Of a stretch of 64,000 bases of DNA, positions 10,691 to 21,917 are shown piece by piece. The DNA lies in NCBI GenBank assembly GCA_030867875.1, contig JAOWCC010001634.1:4573877-4637876 (forward strand). Reading direction: 5' to 3'. A program made the translations under genes and the position numbers. How positions within the stretch are numbered: the first letter of the stretch is position 1; each line of letters opens with the position of its first letter. The notes under the pieces were generated by a model that worked only from the letters and a program-made list of their open reading frames with translations, ran no database searches and was not told the DNA's origin. This stretch comes from Actinernus sp. WN-2022 (taxonomy: Eukaryota > Cnidaria > Anthozoa > Actiniaria > Actinernidae).

Positions 10691-11151
10691 TTACTTGAAC
10701 ACAAATCCCTCTTGATTCAGCTTCGTCTTTAGCCAGTTGATCGAGAATATATCTCGGTTGAGCAAATATTCACAAGGGACTTCAAGGCCATAGCCGCCGC
10801 CTCTATTTATACGCTTGCCCTTGACGATTACTTTACCAGAATTAGTTGGTCGTTTTAGAAACTTGGTAAGCCACAACGCCATAAGTTTCGGAACATGCCC
10901 AATCACTTCAGAATCTTGTTCCATTTCGTTAGGGTGCGAATAAGGTTTTGGAGAAGCAGCATCCGCAGATCTACCACGTCTAACTGGTCTTGGATTAGTT
11001 GGATTCGTTCGAACTACTGCCACAGCATTAATGTCCTCCTTATTGTTAGGCTCTCGCTTCAATGGATATTCATCATTAATATTTGGCTGCCAAATGTGCA
11101 TGTATTCGTGGTATAGCCCCTGATAAAAGAGCTAACTCGGAGCGTGGCCAT
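10691..11151 (-). pseudogene. HIRAN-type ORF inside the transposon, frameshifted near its start
   Basis: On the minus strand an ATG at 11151 opens MATLRVSSFIRGY. After a short frame disruption near 11117 it continues HEYMHIWQPNINDEYPL, KREPNNKEDINAVAVV, VIGHVPKLMALWL and GYGLEVPCEYLL, to a stop at 10691. The pattern 'RGYxxY…W.P…REP.N..D.NAVAVV…IGHVPK' is the signature of HIRAN domains, which in HLTF bind 3' ends of single-stranded DNA. The piece is about 150 residues, so the domain stands alone with no helicase attached. Its place inside the terminal repeats shows it is cargo or a partner of the transposon. The motif assignment is strong by eye; any role in transposition is inference. Confidence 0.75.
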
Positions 11152-11365
11152 CTTAACTGTATACAAATAACTTTGAATAACTTCAATAAACAAACAGTAC
11201 CGTCCAGATAGCGTATTTACGGCTGGTTAATCTCTTTCTGTCAAACTTTTAAACATGCTTAGTATGCAAATTTCGTTTGGCGGGACTTTGACATACGACA
11301 CCTAATGCATCATTTTTCCAGCAAACACATAGCAATAACTCAGCATACAAGGAAAGGAGAATGTA

Positions 11366-13251
11366 ATGGCGACAGCAAATAAACCCATTTGTCGAGTGTG
11401 CGGAAAGGATACGAATTATCGATGTTTGACTTGCAAGAAAGCAATACAATGTATGCAACAGGTCAAGTAACTGCGCTATTGCTGCACCAGAGGAAACCCC
11501 AGGCTGGAAAGCTGGCTCGAGCGTTTCAGTTTGTATTTCATGCACAACCGGGAGAGAAGTTATTGATATTACTGAAACCCCTACTGCCAGTACTGGACTA
11601 AAGAACAACGAACTACTAGACGACAACGACGCTTTAAAAAGCCATCGCAGTGGTGGAGTTTTAAAGGGCGGCAAGCGCAAATGTCTTGACTTCAAGAGAA
11701 AAGCTGAAGTCATCAACTACGCAAGAGATCACCCAGATTGTGGAAGCACTAGCTGTACGATTCGAGATCGGAAAAACTCCGGTCCTGAAAATCCTGCGAG
11801 ATAAGGAATCCATAATTGCTTCATATGAAAGCAACATCGGCCCAAGTCAGGGGAAAAGAATACGTAGTGGAAAATACACATATGTAAATACTGCTCTTTG
11901 GGACTGGTATGCCATGTGCAGAGCATCGAACATTCCAGTTTCAGGAACAATGCTACAAGAAGAAGCATTGATTATTGCCGAGAAGTTAGAAATCGAAGGC
12001 TTTCGTGCATCAAACGGCTGGCTTGAATCGTTCAAAAAGCAGCATAACATTTGCAGCATGACAGTGGCGGGAGAGGAAGGAGGCGTTAGACAGGAAACTG
12101 TTCAAAGCTGGGGGGAGCGGGCTAGAGAAATTACAAGAGGTTGGAATCCCGAAGAAGTCTGGAATATGGACGAAACAGGGAGCTTTTGGCGTGGACTCCC
12201 GTCGAAGAGCCTTCGTGAAAAGGGAAAACGTTGCAGTGGTGGTAAGCAGTGCAAGCAGCGAAATACTTGGGCGTTCTTCGTCAATGCTGCAGGCGGAAAA
12301 GAAGATCCCATTGTTATCGGGAAATCAGCAAAACCGCGATGCTTCAAGAATTTAAAGGATGCGCAGCGCCCTTCCAAATGCCACTACTTTGCAAACAGTA
12401 AAGCGTGGATGAACACACAACGTATGACTACAATTTTGTTAGAGCTTAACAACCGTATGATATGAAACAAGAGAAACATTCTCTTATTCATGGACAATGC
12501 CCCTTGTCACCCAGAAAGTCTGAACGGCATGTTTTCGAATATAACCATCGTATTCTTGCCCAAAAACACTACATCTAAGACGCAGCCACTACATGCTCGC
12601 ATCATTGCCAATTGAAAAGTTAATTACAAGAAGAAATTACTCTGCCATGTATGTGCGCAAGTGGATGTTTCTAAGAGCGCGGCTGACATTGTGAAGACGA
12701 TTGATGTTTTAATGGAGATTGAATGGGGAAGGCAAGCCTGGGATGATGTATCGGCTACTACAATCACCAAATGCTTCAAGAAAACAGGATTGTATCCAGA
12801 CAGCAAGGCATTGGAAGATGACCCTTTTGAAGGCGAAGAACTGAAGACCTCCAGGGCCTGATCAATAGGATAGACGCGACATGCAGTGCAGATCGAAGAG
12901 TACATTACAGTAGAAGATGAGACAGAAGTGTGCTGCGGTCACATAGACAGCTCTAATCCTGACTGGAGGCAGCTTGCAAGAGAGCAGATATTTTGCGAGG
13001 AGACTCTCGCGGACACTACTCTAACAATAGACGATGACGAGAACGGTATAGATACAGTTAAGATGCCAGCTATTAGGTCATTAACAGAGGTCATGGCTCA
13101 GGGCAATAACCTTCGACATTTCGCCCAGTTTAATGGTTACCAAGAACTAGCATTGGCGATCTGATCTAAAGCGAATGATTTACTTTGCCAATTGAAGATT
13201 GAAGCGTCTCAGCGACAAACGAATGTGACTGACTATTTTCGCAAGTGTTAG
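11366..13251 (+). pseudogene. Tigger/jerky-like DDE transposase, broken
   Basis: The frame is split into at least four pieces. An N-terminal Cys-rich segment from an ATG at 11366 (PICRVCGKDTNYRCLTCKK) shifts frame near 11455 and continues with further Cys residues. A helix-turn-helix region (KRKCLDFKRKAEVINYARDH, near 11660) shifts again near 11740. The central open block 11686-12465 then has a CENP-B-type region and the first catalytic Asp in VWNMDETGSFWRG. After a TGA at 12463 the second catalytic Asp appears in another frame (LLFMDNAPCHPESLNG, near 12480). The C-terminal frames (12661-12861, 12886-13164) end in a QTNVTDYFRKC tail typical of Tigger-like proteins. DDE chemistry is known for the family; this copy is inactive. 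Confidence 0.82.
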
Positions 13252-13551
13252 AACTGGCCCGTGTGTTATATACAGTATATAGGGCATATACAGAACTTTA
13301 TATGCTCATCTTACAACGTTGAACAATATGGCTGTTGCCAGTTAACAGAATTTATCCCCAGTATGTTTCGTTCATGTTTTTTCTAGTACTATGTATTCTA
13401 GTACTAACAGTATTCAACATGTGTTATTATATTGTTCAATATGCAATAAAAAGTTGATTTGACCACGCCCACAACGTATTTTTTTGTGAACCTGTATTAA
13501 GCGGCCACTTACTCATTCCCCGAGGGTGGCCGCTTAATACAGGTTTGACTG

Positions 13552-14515
13552 TATATCACTTTCTCTAATTGGAAAACAAAGCACTGAATCCTCTGGAGAG
13601 CTGTCACATGATCTGAATTAGAACAACAAATGTACAAGCTAAATCAGTCTCTGTGTCAAAAACAATTCCTTTCCTCTGATGGAGCGAACCTCGTAATTGT
13701 TTACAATTTTCTCTTACCCCTCTCTAGTGCATGAAGACAATTTTCACTTGCCCTTCTGTCCGGGCCGTAGTGACGAAGCTGACTCTCTTAGAGCTTATTA
13801 AAAATGACTTCAAGGTCAGACCTTGCCTGAGGTTTTCTCTTCCTCGCTGCTTCGCAACTAGTTGACGCGGCTTCGCGGCTCAAAACCACAGAGAAGAAAT
13901 ACTAAACCTCTGGGACCAGGTTAGAAATAAACGTTCTAACATTTGCTTTTTTAGTCTGATTTTGACATGAAAGTCTGAGATCGGCCATATACATTGTTTA
14001 GTTGGTTCGTGTTATTTTGACATTGATCTTCAAGATAAATGGAGAAAGAGAATAAACCGCCTGTAGAAAGATGATCGAGTGCCTTCTGCACACTCTCGCA
14101 AGTTCTGTAGACTCTCCTAGATTCTCAGTTGATGTTTGTGATCAATCAGTGGTTTTGCTTGGTTAGTGATGAAGAAAACTTTACCTGGATAATATAACTC
14201 CCTGCAGGCAAACAATCACTGTATGATCCAACACCGCATGATCTTCACCATTTTGCAGCCAGTGCCGCAATATAGTTATTTAAATCGCAATATCGTTAAA
14301 AATACATCCATAAGTGATGCCGGTCATTTCAACAAATGTGCCTAGATTGTACAGAGGACAGGACAGAGATTACAAGTCGGAAGCATTCATAAGGTGGAAG
14401 GTTCGTGAGAGACTACGTATATACGCGGCTGATTTTTATTTCCATCTTTTCCTTCACTTCTCATTCATGTGAACTGCTACCTATGATGTAGTCCTTGTTA
14501 CGTAGTTGAAAGTCG
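13552..14515. other. Spacer without recognisable genes
   Basis: Nothing was supported beyond short similarity to common AT-rich intergenic DNA. The segments at 10130-10210 and 13620-13860 share an AAATTAGCTTGTACATTTGTTG-like motif in opposite orientations, hinting at an older repeat into which the Tigger-like transposon inserted. Confidence 0.35.
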
Positions 14516-14705
14516 TGGTGGGGCAGTGGTTAAGTGAGTTGAGTTTGTTGGTATCTCGTTCTTGCTACGAGGGTTTTTCTCCGGTTTCTTCGGTTTTCCT
14601 CCTTCCGCCAAAACCAACACGCTAAATTCCAATTCGATCTGTGGATTAGTCGGGACATGGCTTTGATCAGCCCCCGTGATTGTTTCAGGTCTCGTTAGAA
14701 ATTTA
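14516..14705 (+). mobile_element. tRNA-derived SINE, copy 1
   Basis: The head contains an A-box-like GGGGCAGTGGTTAAG. The body shares a long central block with 27160-27320: TTCTTCGGTTTTCCTCC, AAAACCAACACGCTAAATTC, TGTGGATTAGTCGGG, ATCAGCC and TTGTTTCAGGTC. The shared non-tRNA central domain marks one SINE family. The 5' tRNA part is decayed here. Confidence 0.7.
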
Positions 14706-14825
14706 GAGATAGTTCAGAAATTCAAGTGTCTTGATCAGTGTTTGAACTAACAGGAGCGATCTTGATCTGGTGTTTCACTGGGTATCAAAGATTAATTCAT
14801 CATCGGAGACTCCGGGGCAGTTTGT

Positions 14826-14960
14826 GAGCGACGGACAAAAAACGGACGGAGGGGGAGGGGAGGGGAGGGGAGGGGAGTAGCCGGAAATGGGGTAGATAGA
14901 TAGTGAGCGACGAGCAAAAAAACGGACGGAGGGGGAGAGGGAGGGAAGAAAGAAAAGGGG
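14826..14960. repeat. Purine-rich (GGGGA)n low-complexity block
   Basis: Two near-copies of GTGAGCGACGRRCAAAAAAC plus GGACGGAGGGGGAGGGGAGG are separated by about 75 bp. The long minus-strand frames through it are compositional. Confidence 0.7.
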
Positions 14961-15679
14961 TATCCGAGGATGGACCAAAATGGGATGACCCGAATGGTTG
15001 TTGGTCTCATTAATTATTCATGATGTTAAGAAGCCCGAGATCAAACGGTTTCAACATCAGTATTTATAATATTTTCACAATATTTGTTGAAGCTCGCCTA
15101 CCTATGGCCTGAACGCACTTTTAAAAGGTGTTGAAATTGAACGCACGATTTCAAGAAAATTGTACTCGTAACGACGGGACGTAGATAAGTGTTTTCTCAC
15201 GAAATTTGGTGTTTATATATATTCTTCCCTTTATTCGCATTTAACTTAATTACTTTTCACATGCAACCAGATTTTCCCAACAAAATTGAGCATAGAGTAA
15301 CTGTTCAGTTCAGTCTGAACGAAAAACGGGGTTTAATTACTTTCGTATGTTCGTGTTCTGTTTTAAACGTAAGATTTGGAGTTTTCAAGTGTTTTTCAAG
15401 TGTCAAAGTAGGCGACTGCGTGCTATTGGTTTACGTCGCCGTCTTGAGACTAAAGGTCTCTAATGATTCAGCTCGCTCGTACATGCTTTAATATTTTGTT
15501 CATTTCCATCTTTCTTTTACCAGCAGACTGGGTTTTTCAGTCTCCTTTGCCTGTTTTATAGCTGGTCAAAGAAAGAAGCTAACTGTCTACATAGAAATAA
15601 CCCCACCCTGTTGATATGCCAAACTGTGTTGACTCAGCTGGGTGAAATTCATCTTTTTGGCAAACAAAGAAGGTTGAAA

Positions 15680-16060
15680 AGTAATTCTATTATCAACTTG
15701 GCGTTTCCGAGTTGCAAATACGAGCCAAAACAAATGCAAATATTAGGTACTTATTGACTGAGTGGGAGGGCCGAACGGGAAACTATTTGGCTCGAGGTCC
15801 GGCCTGACGTACGGATCGCCGGACCGCAGCTAGGTCCGTACAAAATAGTGACTTTCCAGTTCTAGATCTGTCCGATCTAACTCAGTCAATACGTTTTTCA
15901 TCATATTACCACTTTCAAATGACAAAACAAACAAAAAAAAGAGCAGGACCGTACGTCAAACACGTATATAAATATATGTACGGTTTTCGGTCCCACATCA
16001 CTTTTGTAAGTGAGATTATCATATGATCCCACGTCCTCGCGCGCGCTTTCTTTGCCAAAC
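15680..16060. repeat. Dispersed repeat, copy 2
   Basis: This is the relative of 5287-5640 (see that entry). It keeps the same order of landmarks and the same GCGCGCGC-rich right end followed by CTTTCTTTGCC. Confidence 0.55.
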
Positions 16061-17045
16061 CATTTACAAAAGCAAGAACAACTTCCGGTCTATCAGCAAA
16101 CTAATAGCAAATGGCTATGAACATACACAAATAGCAAATGGCTATTTGTATCCCGTACCACTGCGGCAGAAATACCCACTGTACAACCGACGGATGTACG
16201 CCATCTCACAGAAACTCAAATATATTTTGTTAACTTACTCATAAATTAAACTGAAAACTAAGAAACCAACTATTTCCACCATATTTACGCGCGCCTTAAA
16301 GGAGTTGAACTTTGAGTGTTTGGCATAACGAATGAAGATTGCCGATGTCTGCAACAATGGATTTCTCGCATGTTGACAAATGGCCCAAAACGTCGCTCGG
16401 GGGTTTCAATACAGTCTGTACATTGGCTGAGAAACAGAAAATAGACAACAAATAAACTAAAAATGAACAAATTGAAACGCATAAAGTTTACGTTTGGCTG
16501 GCACAATAGTTAAAGAATCATGTCTGTATTCAACACGTTTAGCCCCTGAGTTATATTTTGCCATTTTGGTTGATCCATGGACAGTCTGTCGTTAGACTTC
16601 GTTGCACATGCGCAGTCGTCGCCAGTTAACAAACACAGGGGCCGGCCGCGACACACCGCTAAAATGTGGCTATGATATCCCTCATTGACCATCTATTTCA
16701 GGATTTTTGTAGATTCTTACATTTTAAAAATGTTGTAGTAACTAGTATATAATAGAATATACTAGTTTCCCAGTTTAAAGGCATTCTATTTAATGTTAGA
16801 AATATAAATGAAATCTCAGTTTCGTTTGGTAACCGCCATTTTAACTCGTGGATGCGAGCAAGCGCAGAACACGAGTTATTGGAGTGGGTCAGTAGCTAAT
16901 TTATTCATCGTTTTATGGTGTGTAGATCGGGGAATCTCCGTTGGCTGTCCGAATATGTTCGATATTCCGAAGATATATTTACGGATGTTTATGGTACGCG
17001 TCCAAGAATTGAAAGATTTGGTCATGCAGGAGAAGATGTATTGAC
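16061..17045. other. Spacer; no supported gene
   Basis: Open frames up to 78 codons occur but lack splice sites, family motifs or coding bias. A small AT-rich palindrome (AGTATATAATAGAATATACT) is at about 16743-16762. Confidence 0.35.
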
Positions 17046-17047
17046 GG

Positions 17048-17400
17048 TGCATTCCTAATGCCAAACACTCCAAACCTGGACAGACATGGTAGTGGGTCCC
17101 TATCTATTTTAAGTACATGCCCATATCTCGCTCATATCTAATGCCAGCCAGCTAAAACCTGAACAGACATGGTAGTGGGTAGCCTGATTTTCAGACGGTA
17201 CGACCTCGTACCGTCTGAAAATCAGGCTAGGTAGTGGGTTGCTATCAATCACCTATAGTAGTATGACGTAACGATGGCGTCATCGGTTACGTGTGTTAAC
17301 TACAGGCCCATATTTCCCTCATTTCTATTGCCAGACAGTTTAAAGGTATTGTTTCCCCACGATTCACTTAGTGGTAATGACGTAACGATGACGTCATCGG
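17048..17400. repeat. Degenerate tandem repeat, roughly 80-100 bp unit
   Basis: The landmarks AATGCCA…CCTGGACAGACATGGTAG and GCCCATATYTCGCTCAT recur from 17058, 17139 and about 17310. TGACGTAACGATGRCGTCATCG occurs twice, at about 17264 and 17379. A 50-bp palindrome has inserted into the second unit. Confidence 0.6.
17180..17229. mobile_element. 50-bp near-perfect palindrome with 9-bp target duplication
   Basis: TAGCCTGATTTTCAGACGGT on the left is the exact reverse complement of the right end; 24 of 25 arm positions pair. It is flanked by GGTAGTGGG at 17171-17179 and 17230-17238. The host tandem repeat keeps GGTAGTGGGT in its other unit at about 17091, showing the uninterrupted form. This is an extremely small mobile element of the same style as 8475-8540. 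Confidence 0.82.
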
Positions 17401-17452
17401 GTACGTGATTTTAGTATAACAAAATAATTTGCTTTTTGATTTGCAAAGAGAG

Positions 17453-17662
17453 TTGTCTTCATAAGCCACTCGTGTGGAAGCCAAGACTTCATGAACATCA
17501 ATGGGCGCGTTGTCTACAGCACGTTGTTCATCCTCCTCAGCTTCAATCCCTTCTACATCATTTAAAAACTCTTCATCGCTTTGAGTAGCATTATCTTCCT
17601 CTAGGCTGCGAATTTCATCGTCAAATATAGTTGAAGGGAAGAATATTTCTTCATCTGTTCAA
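17453..17662 (-). other. Possible acidic coding fragment, minus strand
   Basis: On the minus strand, after a CTTGAACAG acceptor-like sequence, about 70 codons stay open and are strongly acidic (DEEIFFPSTIFDDEIRSLEE, NDVEGIEAEEDEQRAV). It could be a transposase fragment or an orphan exon. No flanking exon was found, so support is weak. Confidence 0.25.
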
Positions 17663-18420
17663 GATATTTATATTCTGATCAAAGAACAGCGAAACCTCTG
17701 GCATGAATGGTTTTACATTTCACAGTCATTTTAAATAAGTTTTCCTTTTTTTCAGAACAAGACAGAATGGAGTTTAATATATCCAAATGTGACTTAGTAT
17801 TTGCCGAAATTTTGACATTAATTATTTCACTTTATCGAACTGAACTGAAATAACGTAATATATTCACGTAGGTTCCATCTATGTGAAAGACACATGTATA
17901 TTATCTATCTATATATTAAATACTGCAACAAAAATCTCCTAGCGGAGTAACACGCCACAGGGGAATGTGTTGTTCTAGTTGGTATTTAGCTTATTCATGA
18001 ACCGGCATATAGTAGGCGAAGTACTCGAGATGGCTATTCCACTCGGGGATAGTTTTAACAAAAAAAAGAGTTTCTAAATTGTTCTGTGTTACAAGACAAC
18101 TGCCGGAACTTGGCAGAGTTCGACCTAGTTCTATCATAGCATTACGAAACTATGAATAGCGTCATACAATGTAACACCGTGTAGTCAACATACAAATTCT
18201 TAAAACTGAAACTATGAATACCACGACCGTTTAGAAGTTATAGACATCACAGAAAAAATATTATATTTGCATATTCGGTTCGTATTAGTGTACGTTCGGT
18301 TGACCGTATTAGGCCGGTGCGTTCGATTGACTGTATTAGGGTGCGCTCGGTTGACCGTATTCAGGAATAAGAATACACAGAAGAATCGCTACAATAACAT
18401 AACGAGCTTCGCTCTCTTAA
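17663..18420. other. Spacer; no supported gene
   Basis: It contains a short repeated motif (GTTCGGTTGACCGTATTAGG and two variants, about 18293-18360) but nothing that looks coding. Confidence 0.35.
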
Positions 18421-20905
18421 CCAAAAAGTAGCACCCTCTAACAGAAACAATCGTGACAATCACATATCTAGTTTCGGTAGATCTTTAATCGAAACGTGCA
18501 TAGCTTTCAACTTAAGAATCTTAAATGGGAGAACTAAAGGAGATCACTCTGGTCAATTTACCTGTTTTAAATACAATGGTACAAGTGTAATCGATTATGC
18601 TATGGTTAGTGAAAATATCTTACCGGAAGTTGCTTTCTTTACGGTTAACCCACCAAGTTTTAATTCATGTCACTCACCAATTTCATTTGCTTTGAACATC
18701 AGAATGCTCCGAGTGAGTGATAATGAATCCAATTTGAATAAATTTCCTGTCTCTTTTAAATGGGATCCAATATCAAAAGAACGATTTTCGTCAATTATTA
18801 AATCTAAAGTTGTTTTAGATAAGTTTCAGTCTCTCAATTGTAATTCAATAAATAATACATCTGAAACCTATGTATCAGATTTCACAAAAATAATCGTAGA
18901 TGCTGCCAATATATCGCTCATCGCTAAGAAACACAGTCATCATACTGGAAAAATGAGAAAAATCAAACCACAAAAATGGTACGATAAATCATGCTGGGAC
19001 TTAAAAAAGAAATAATACAAATGAGTAACCTGATCCAAAAGTTTCCTACATTGAGAGGTAAATTTCACACTCTTAAGAAATCATACAAAAAACTAACAAA
19101 ATTCAAGAAAAATAGTTTCAAGAACGACATTCTTACCAAAATTCAAACACTTGAATCAAACAATCCGAAAGAATATTGGAATCTAGTGAAATCTTTACGA
19201 TCACAATCAGATCCCAAAAAACAAGGAACATCGACAATAGATAGGGAAGAATGGTTTTCCTATTTTAAGAACCTAAACAGTGCCAAACGTTCCGAAAACG
19301 TCCCTTTTGACAAAGGGGTGGACGTTTTCGTCTCAAATATGGATACGTTCGCTACTCAGTTCGTTGGAGTTTTAGATAAACCATAGTGAATTACTGCAAA
19401 TAAGTAAGAAATTAAAAAATAACAAAGCTTCAGGCGTAGATTCTATAAGTAATGAAATGATCAAATGTTGCATCAATTTTCATTCTGACCATTTCGTCAA
19501 ATTATTTAATTTGGTTTTTCAATCTAAATGCTATCCTCAGTGTTGGATATTACATATTCCTATGTACGTAACATTACTTAAATATCTCTTCCACCTACTT
19601 GAACACGATGACAATCCTTTTCTTATCAAAGCGTTGGAAGTTTCTAGTAATTTAAGTAATAATGGTGTATCTTGGTTTACTACCGTATCTTACTTACTAA
19701 AGTTGCTAGATTTTACGTTTACTACTCCCTCATCTCTAGATCCCAAGGAAACCGTTAAAGCTATAGCAATTAAGCTAAAACAATTATATATAAGCAAATG
19801 GAATGAAGAGAGAGATGAAATAATTAAGGGCAATAAAAAATCAAAATTAGAATTATATTCAAGAATTAACAACTATGAGGATTATCTAAACCAAATTAAC
19901 GACTTTAAAACGCGCAAATCTGTTACTAAATTAAGATTATCGGCACACACATTTCCAATTGAATATGGTCGGTACAGCAACATCCCAAGAGAACAAAGAC
20001 TATGCAACATCTGTAGTGCTAATGAAGTTGGAGATGAATTCCACTACCTATTTCAGTGTACCCTTCCTAAATTGGCCCAAGCTAGATCTCTATTTTCGAA
20101 TAATTTATTTCTCATAAATCCATCTTTCTCTTCATTTGATCCTACTAGTCTTTATTATTATATCGTCTCCATGAATGATAGAACTATATTAACTACAAGT
20201 TGTAATTACATCAGACAAATAATGGAGTTACCTTATTGGTACTAATTTTCGCGGGCACTTAATTTCGCGAAAAAAAGGTCGGCATATTTCGCGGGTCTTT
20301 ATTTTCGCGATTTGGGTGCAAAATTATTTTCTTAGGGAATTAATTTTCGCGAAAATGAAAAAAAACACATTTTATTTCGAGAATTTTATTATTATTTTAC
20401 ACTTCTTCTTCAATGACTGTACAAAAGAGGTGCTGAAAGAACTTGAAGATGACGATAGCGATACAGATGAAGAGGTTCAAAGCAACACAGATAGTGAAAT
20501 TTGATTGTTAAACTGTTGTTTATCATCTGTAGGTATGCCATAGAGCTTTTACACATTATACACAATACGTAGACATGTGTTTCTTCATTAAATTGAGAAA
20601 ACAAGAAATATAGGAGGGTATTAAATTTCGCGACATTAAACTTCGCGGGAATTTTTTTTCGCGTCGCTTTAAGTTCGCGATTTTTTTTAAATCGCGAAAA
20701 TCGCGAAATTAAAGCGACGCGAAAATTAGTACCAATAAGGTATATGAAGAAATTAGTAGTACGGTAACCTAATATATCTACATCTACATATATATATGTT
20801 TTTTTTATTCTCTAGTTAGTTTTTTTTAGTAACATTGTTGTAATCATTGTTGTATACTTATGTCTCAACCAAGAGATAAGGTGAATAAACATATATACAT
20901 TATTC
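18421..20905 (+). mobile_element. LINE with deleted reverse transcriptase, cut by a MITE
   Basis: The end of an apurinic endonuclease-type domain is visible (LNGRTKGDHSGQFTCF, SVIDYAMVS, then SCHSPISF), followed by the linker QKWYDKSCWDLKKK and KEYWNLVKSLRS. The frame reaches the region just before the polymerase core (NNKASGVDSISNEMIKC). It then jumps to the far C-terminal part with the zinc-knuckle-like CNICSANEVGDEFHYLFQC. The catalytic YxDD block and palm are absent, so an internal deletion removed them. The ORF is spread over three frames. A 511-bp inverted-repeat element sits near its 3' end (20231-20741), and an AT-rich tail resumes after it. The C-terminal Cys-His motif fits CR1/RTE-like LINEs; the clade is uncertain. 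Confidence 0.78.
20231..20741. mobile_element. TTCGCG-rich MITE inserted in the LINE, TA target
   Basis: Perfect terminal inverted repeats begin CCTTATTGGTACTAATTTTC and continue GCG. TA flanks both ends. The motif TTCGCG occurs many times in either orientation. A second, stronger hairpin lies at the right end (about 20650-20725, GCGTCGCTTTAA with its complement). A short acidic frame (LEDDDSDTDEEVQ, about 20430-20504) could be a transposase remnant. The TA flank suggests a Tc1/mariner-type mobiliser. Confidence 0.8.
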
Positions 20906-21917
20906 GAGATTTGACCGCGTGGGATTGGAACCTATTATTGAAATCCAAGATGGCGCTACAGTTGTTTTCAAGAAACCCGGGTTCACATTCTAGAAAAAAA
21001 CATTTCTGTTACGTTTTTGAATAGCCCGCTAAACACAGACATGTTATCAGTGGTAAGAATGTTTCTTTCAGTCGTATGCCGTTATTTAACATGGATATTT
21101 TTGCTGGATACTACGTCCGCGGCTTCGAAGTTGATCAGTACCTAGCTGTATTAAACCTGGACCTAATGTACCGATCAATTCGAAACATCACCATCCCCCC
21201 CGGGCAACCCCCAGGCATTTGAATTTTTGGAGTTTGGTTTGTTCAAATTCCCGTCCCCCGGGCCTAAAATGTTGTTCAAATTCCCCACCCCATCGTCGTA
21301 TTAGGCGATCAAATGCCCCTACCCCCGGGACATAGTGGTAAAAAACACATTAAAATTGCAAACCGTTATCAATGAATATCGCAATCCATACAGGGATAAG
21401 TTGATCGCTACGATCACTGGAGAGTGGTTTACATTTAAAAGCATGATCGCTACATTCGCCGAGATATACCTGTATACTATTAATCCAGGGCTCTGAAAAT
21501 GTAAAACTCCACGCTATTTAAACGAATCAGTTCTATGCTCAAAACTGTGCCCTGTTAGAGCACGTACATTTACTTCTCCCTCTGTAGCTATACAATGTTA
21601 AATCAGTGGTAGATTGTCTCCAGGCGTTAATTCCCTGGCCAATCCAAAGAAAGCGAGGTGCTAAAGAGGTTTGCCACGGCCTTAGGCCCGGTTAACCCCA
21701 CTACTGAAGTCGCGGGGTCGGTGGTTGGGGTTCAATCCCGGGTTCAATTGACTGATGCGTAAATCGAACGTTGCAGAACTTTATACAATTTGTACTTTAG
21801 TAGTATCTCGAAATCTTTTTCAAAGTGCTTTGGGCATTAGTTTATAAGTACGGTACAACATGTTTTTTTAACCCGTTTCCTAGCATGGCTTGCCCACTTG
21901 CGGTACACGCATGTACA
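20906..21917. other. Spacer with C/G-rich degenerate repeat
   Basis: 21190-21330 repeats the theme CCCCCGGG…CAAATTCCC three times. A B-box-like GGGGTTCAATCCCGG occurs at about 21726, but no matching tRNA fold could be built. No gene was supported. Confidence 0.4.

Larger units (their letters stand above)
10296..13551. mobile_element. Tigger/pogo-like DNA transposon carrying two divergent ORFs
   Basis: The ends are inverted repeats starting CAGTCRAACCTGTAT and flanked by TA on both sides (10294-10295 and 13552-13553), the hallmark of Tc1/mariner-superfamily insertion. Near both ends, TATTAAGCGGCCAC-type motifs repeat. Inside are a minus-strand HIRAN-type ORF near the left end and a + strand transposase ORF filling the right two thirds, separated by a divergent non-coding gap (about 11152-11365). 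Both ORFs carry frameshifts, so this copy cannot be autonomous. The complete ends indicate a once-intact 3.26 kb element. Confidence 0.88.

Noticed and set aside
11249..11716. 155-codon minus-strand open frame
   Set aside because: It is the reverse-strand shadow of the transposase N-terminal region inside the Tigger-like element.
14775..15010. Ser/Pro-rich minus-strand frames
   Set aside because: Created by the GGGGA-type low-complexity block.
16808..17044. 78-codon + strand frame as a small gene
   Set aside because: No splice sites, no homologous motif, and mirrored by a similar minus-strand frame.
21690..21760. tRNA gene with B box GGGGTTCAATCCCGG
   Set aside because: No A box at the correct distance and no cloverleaf can be drawn.
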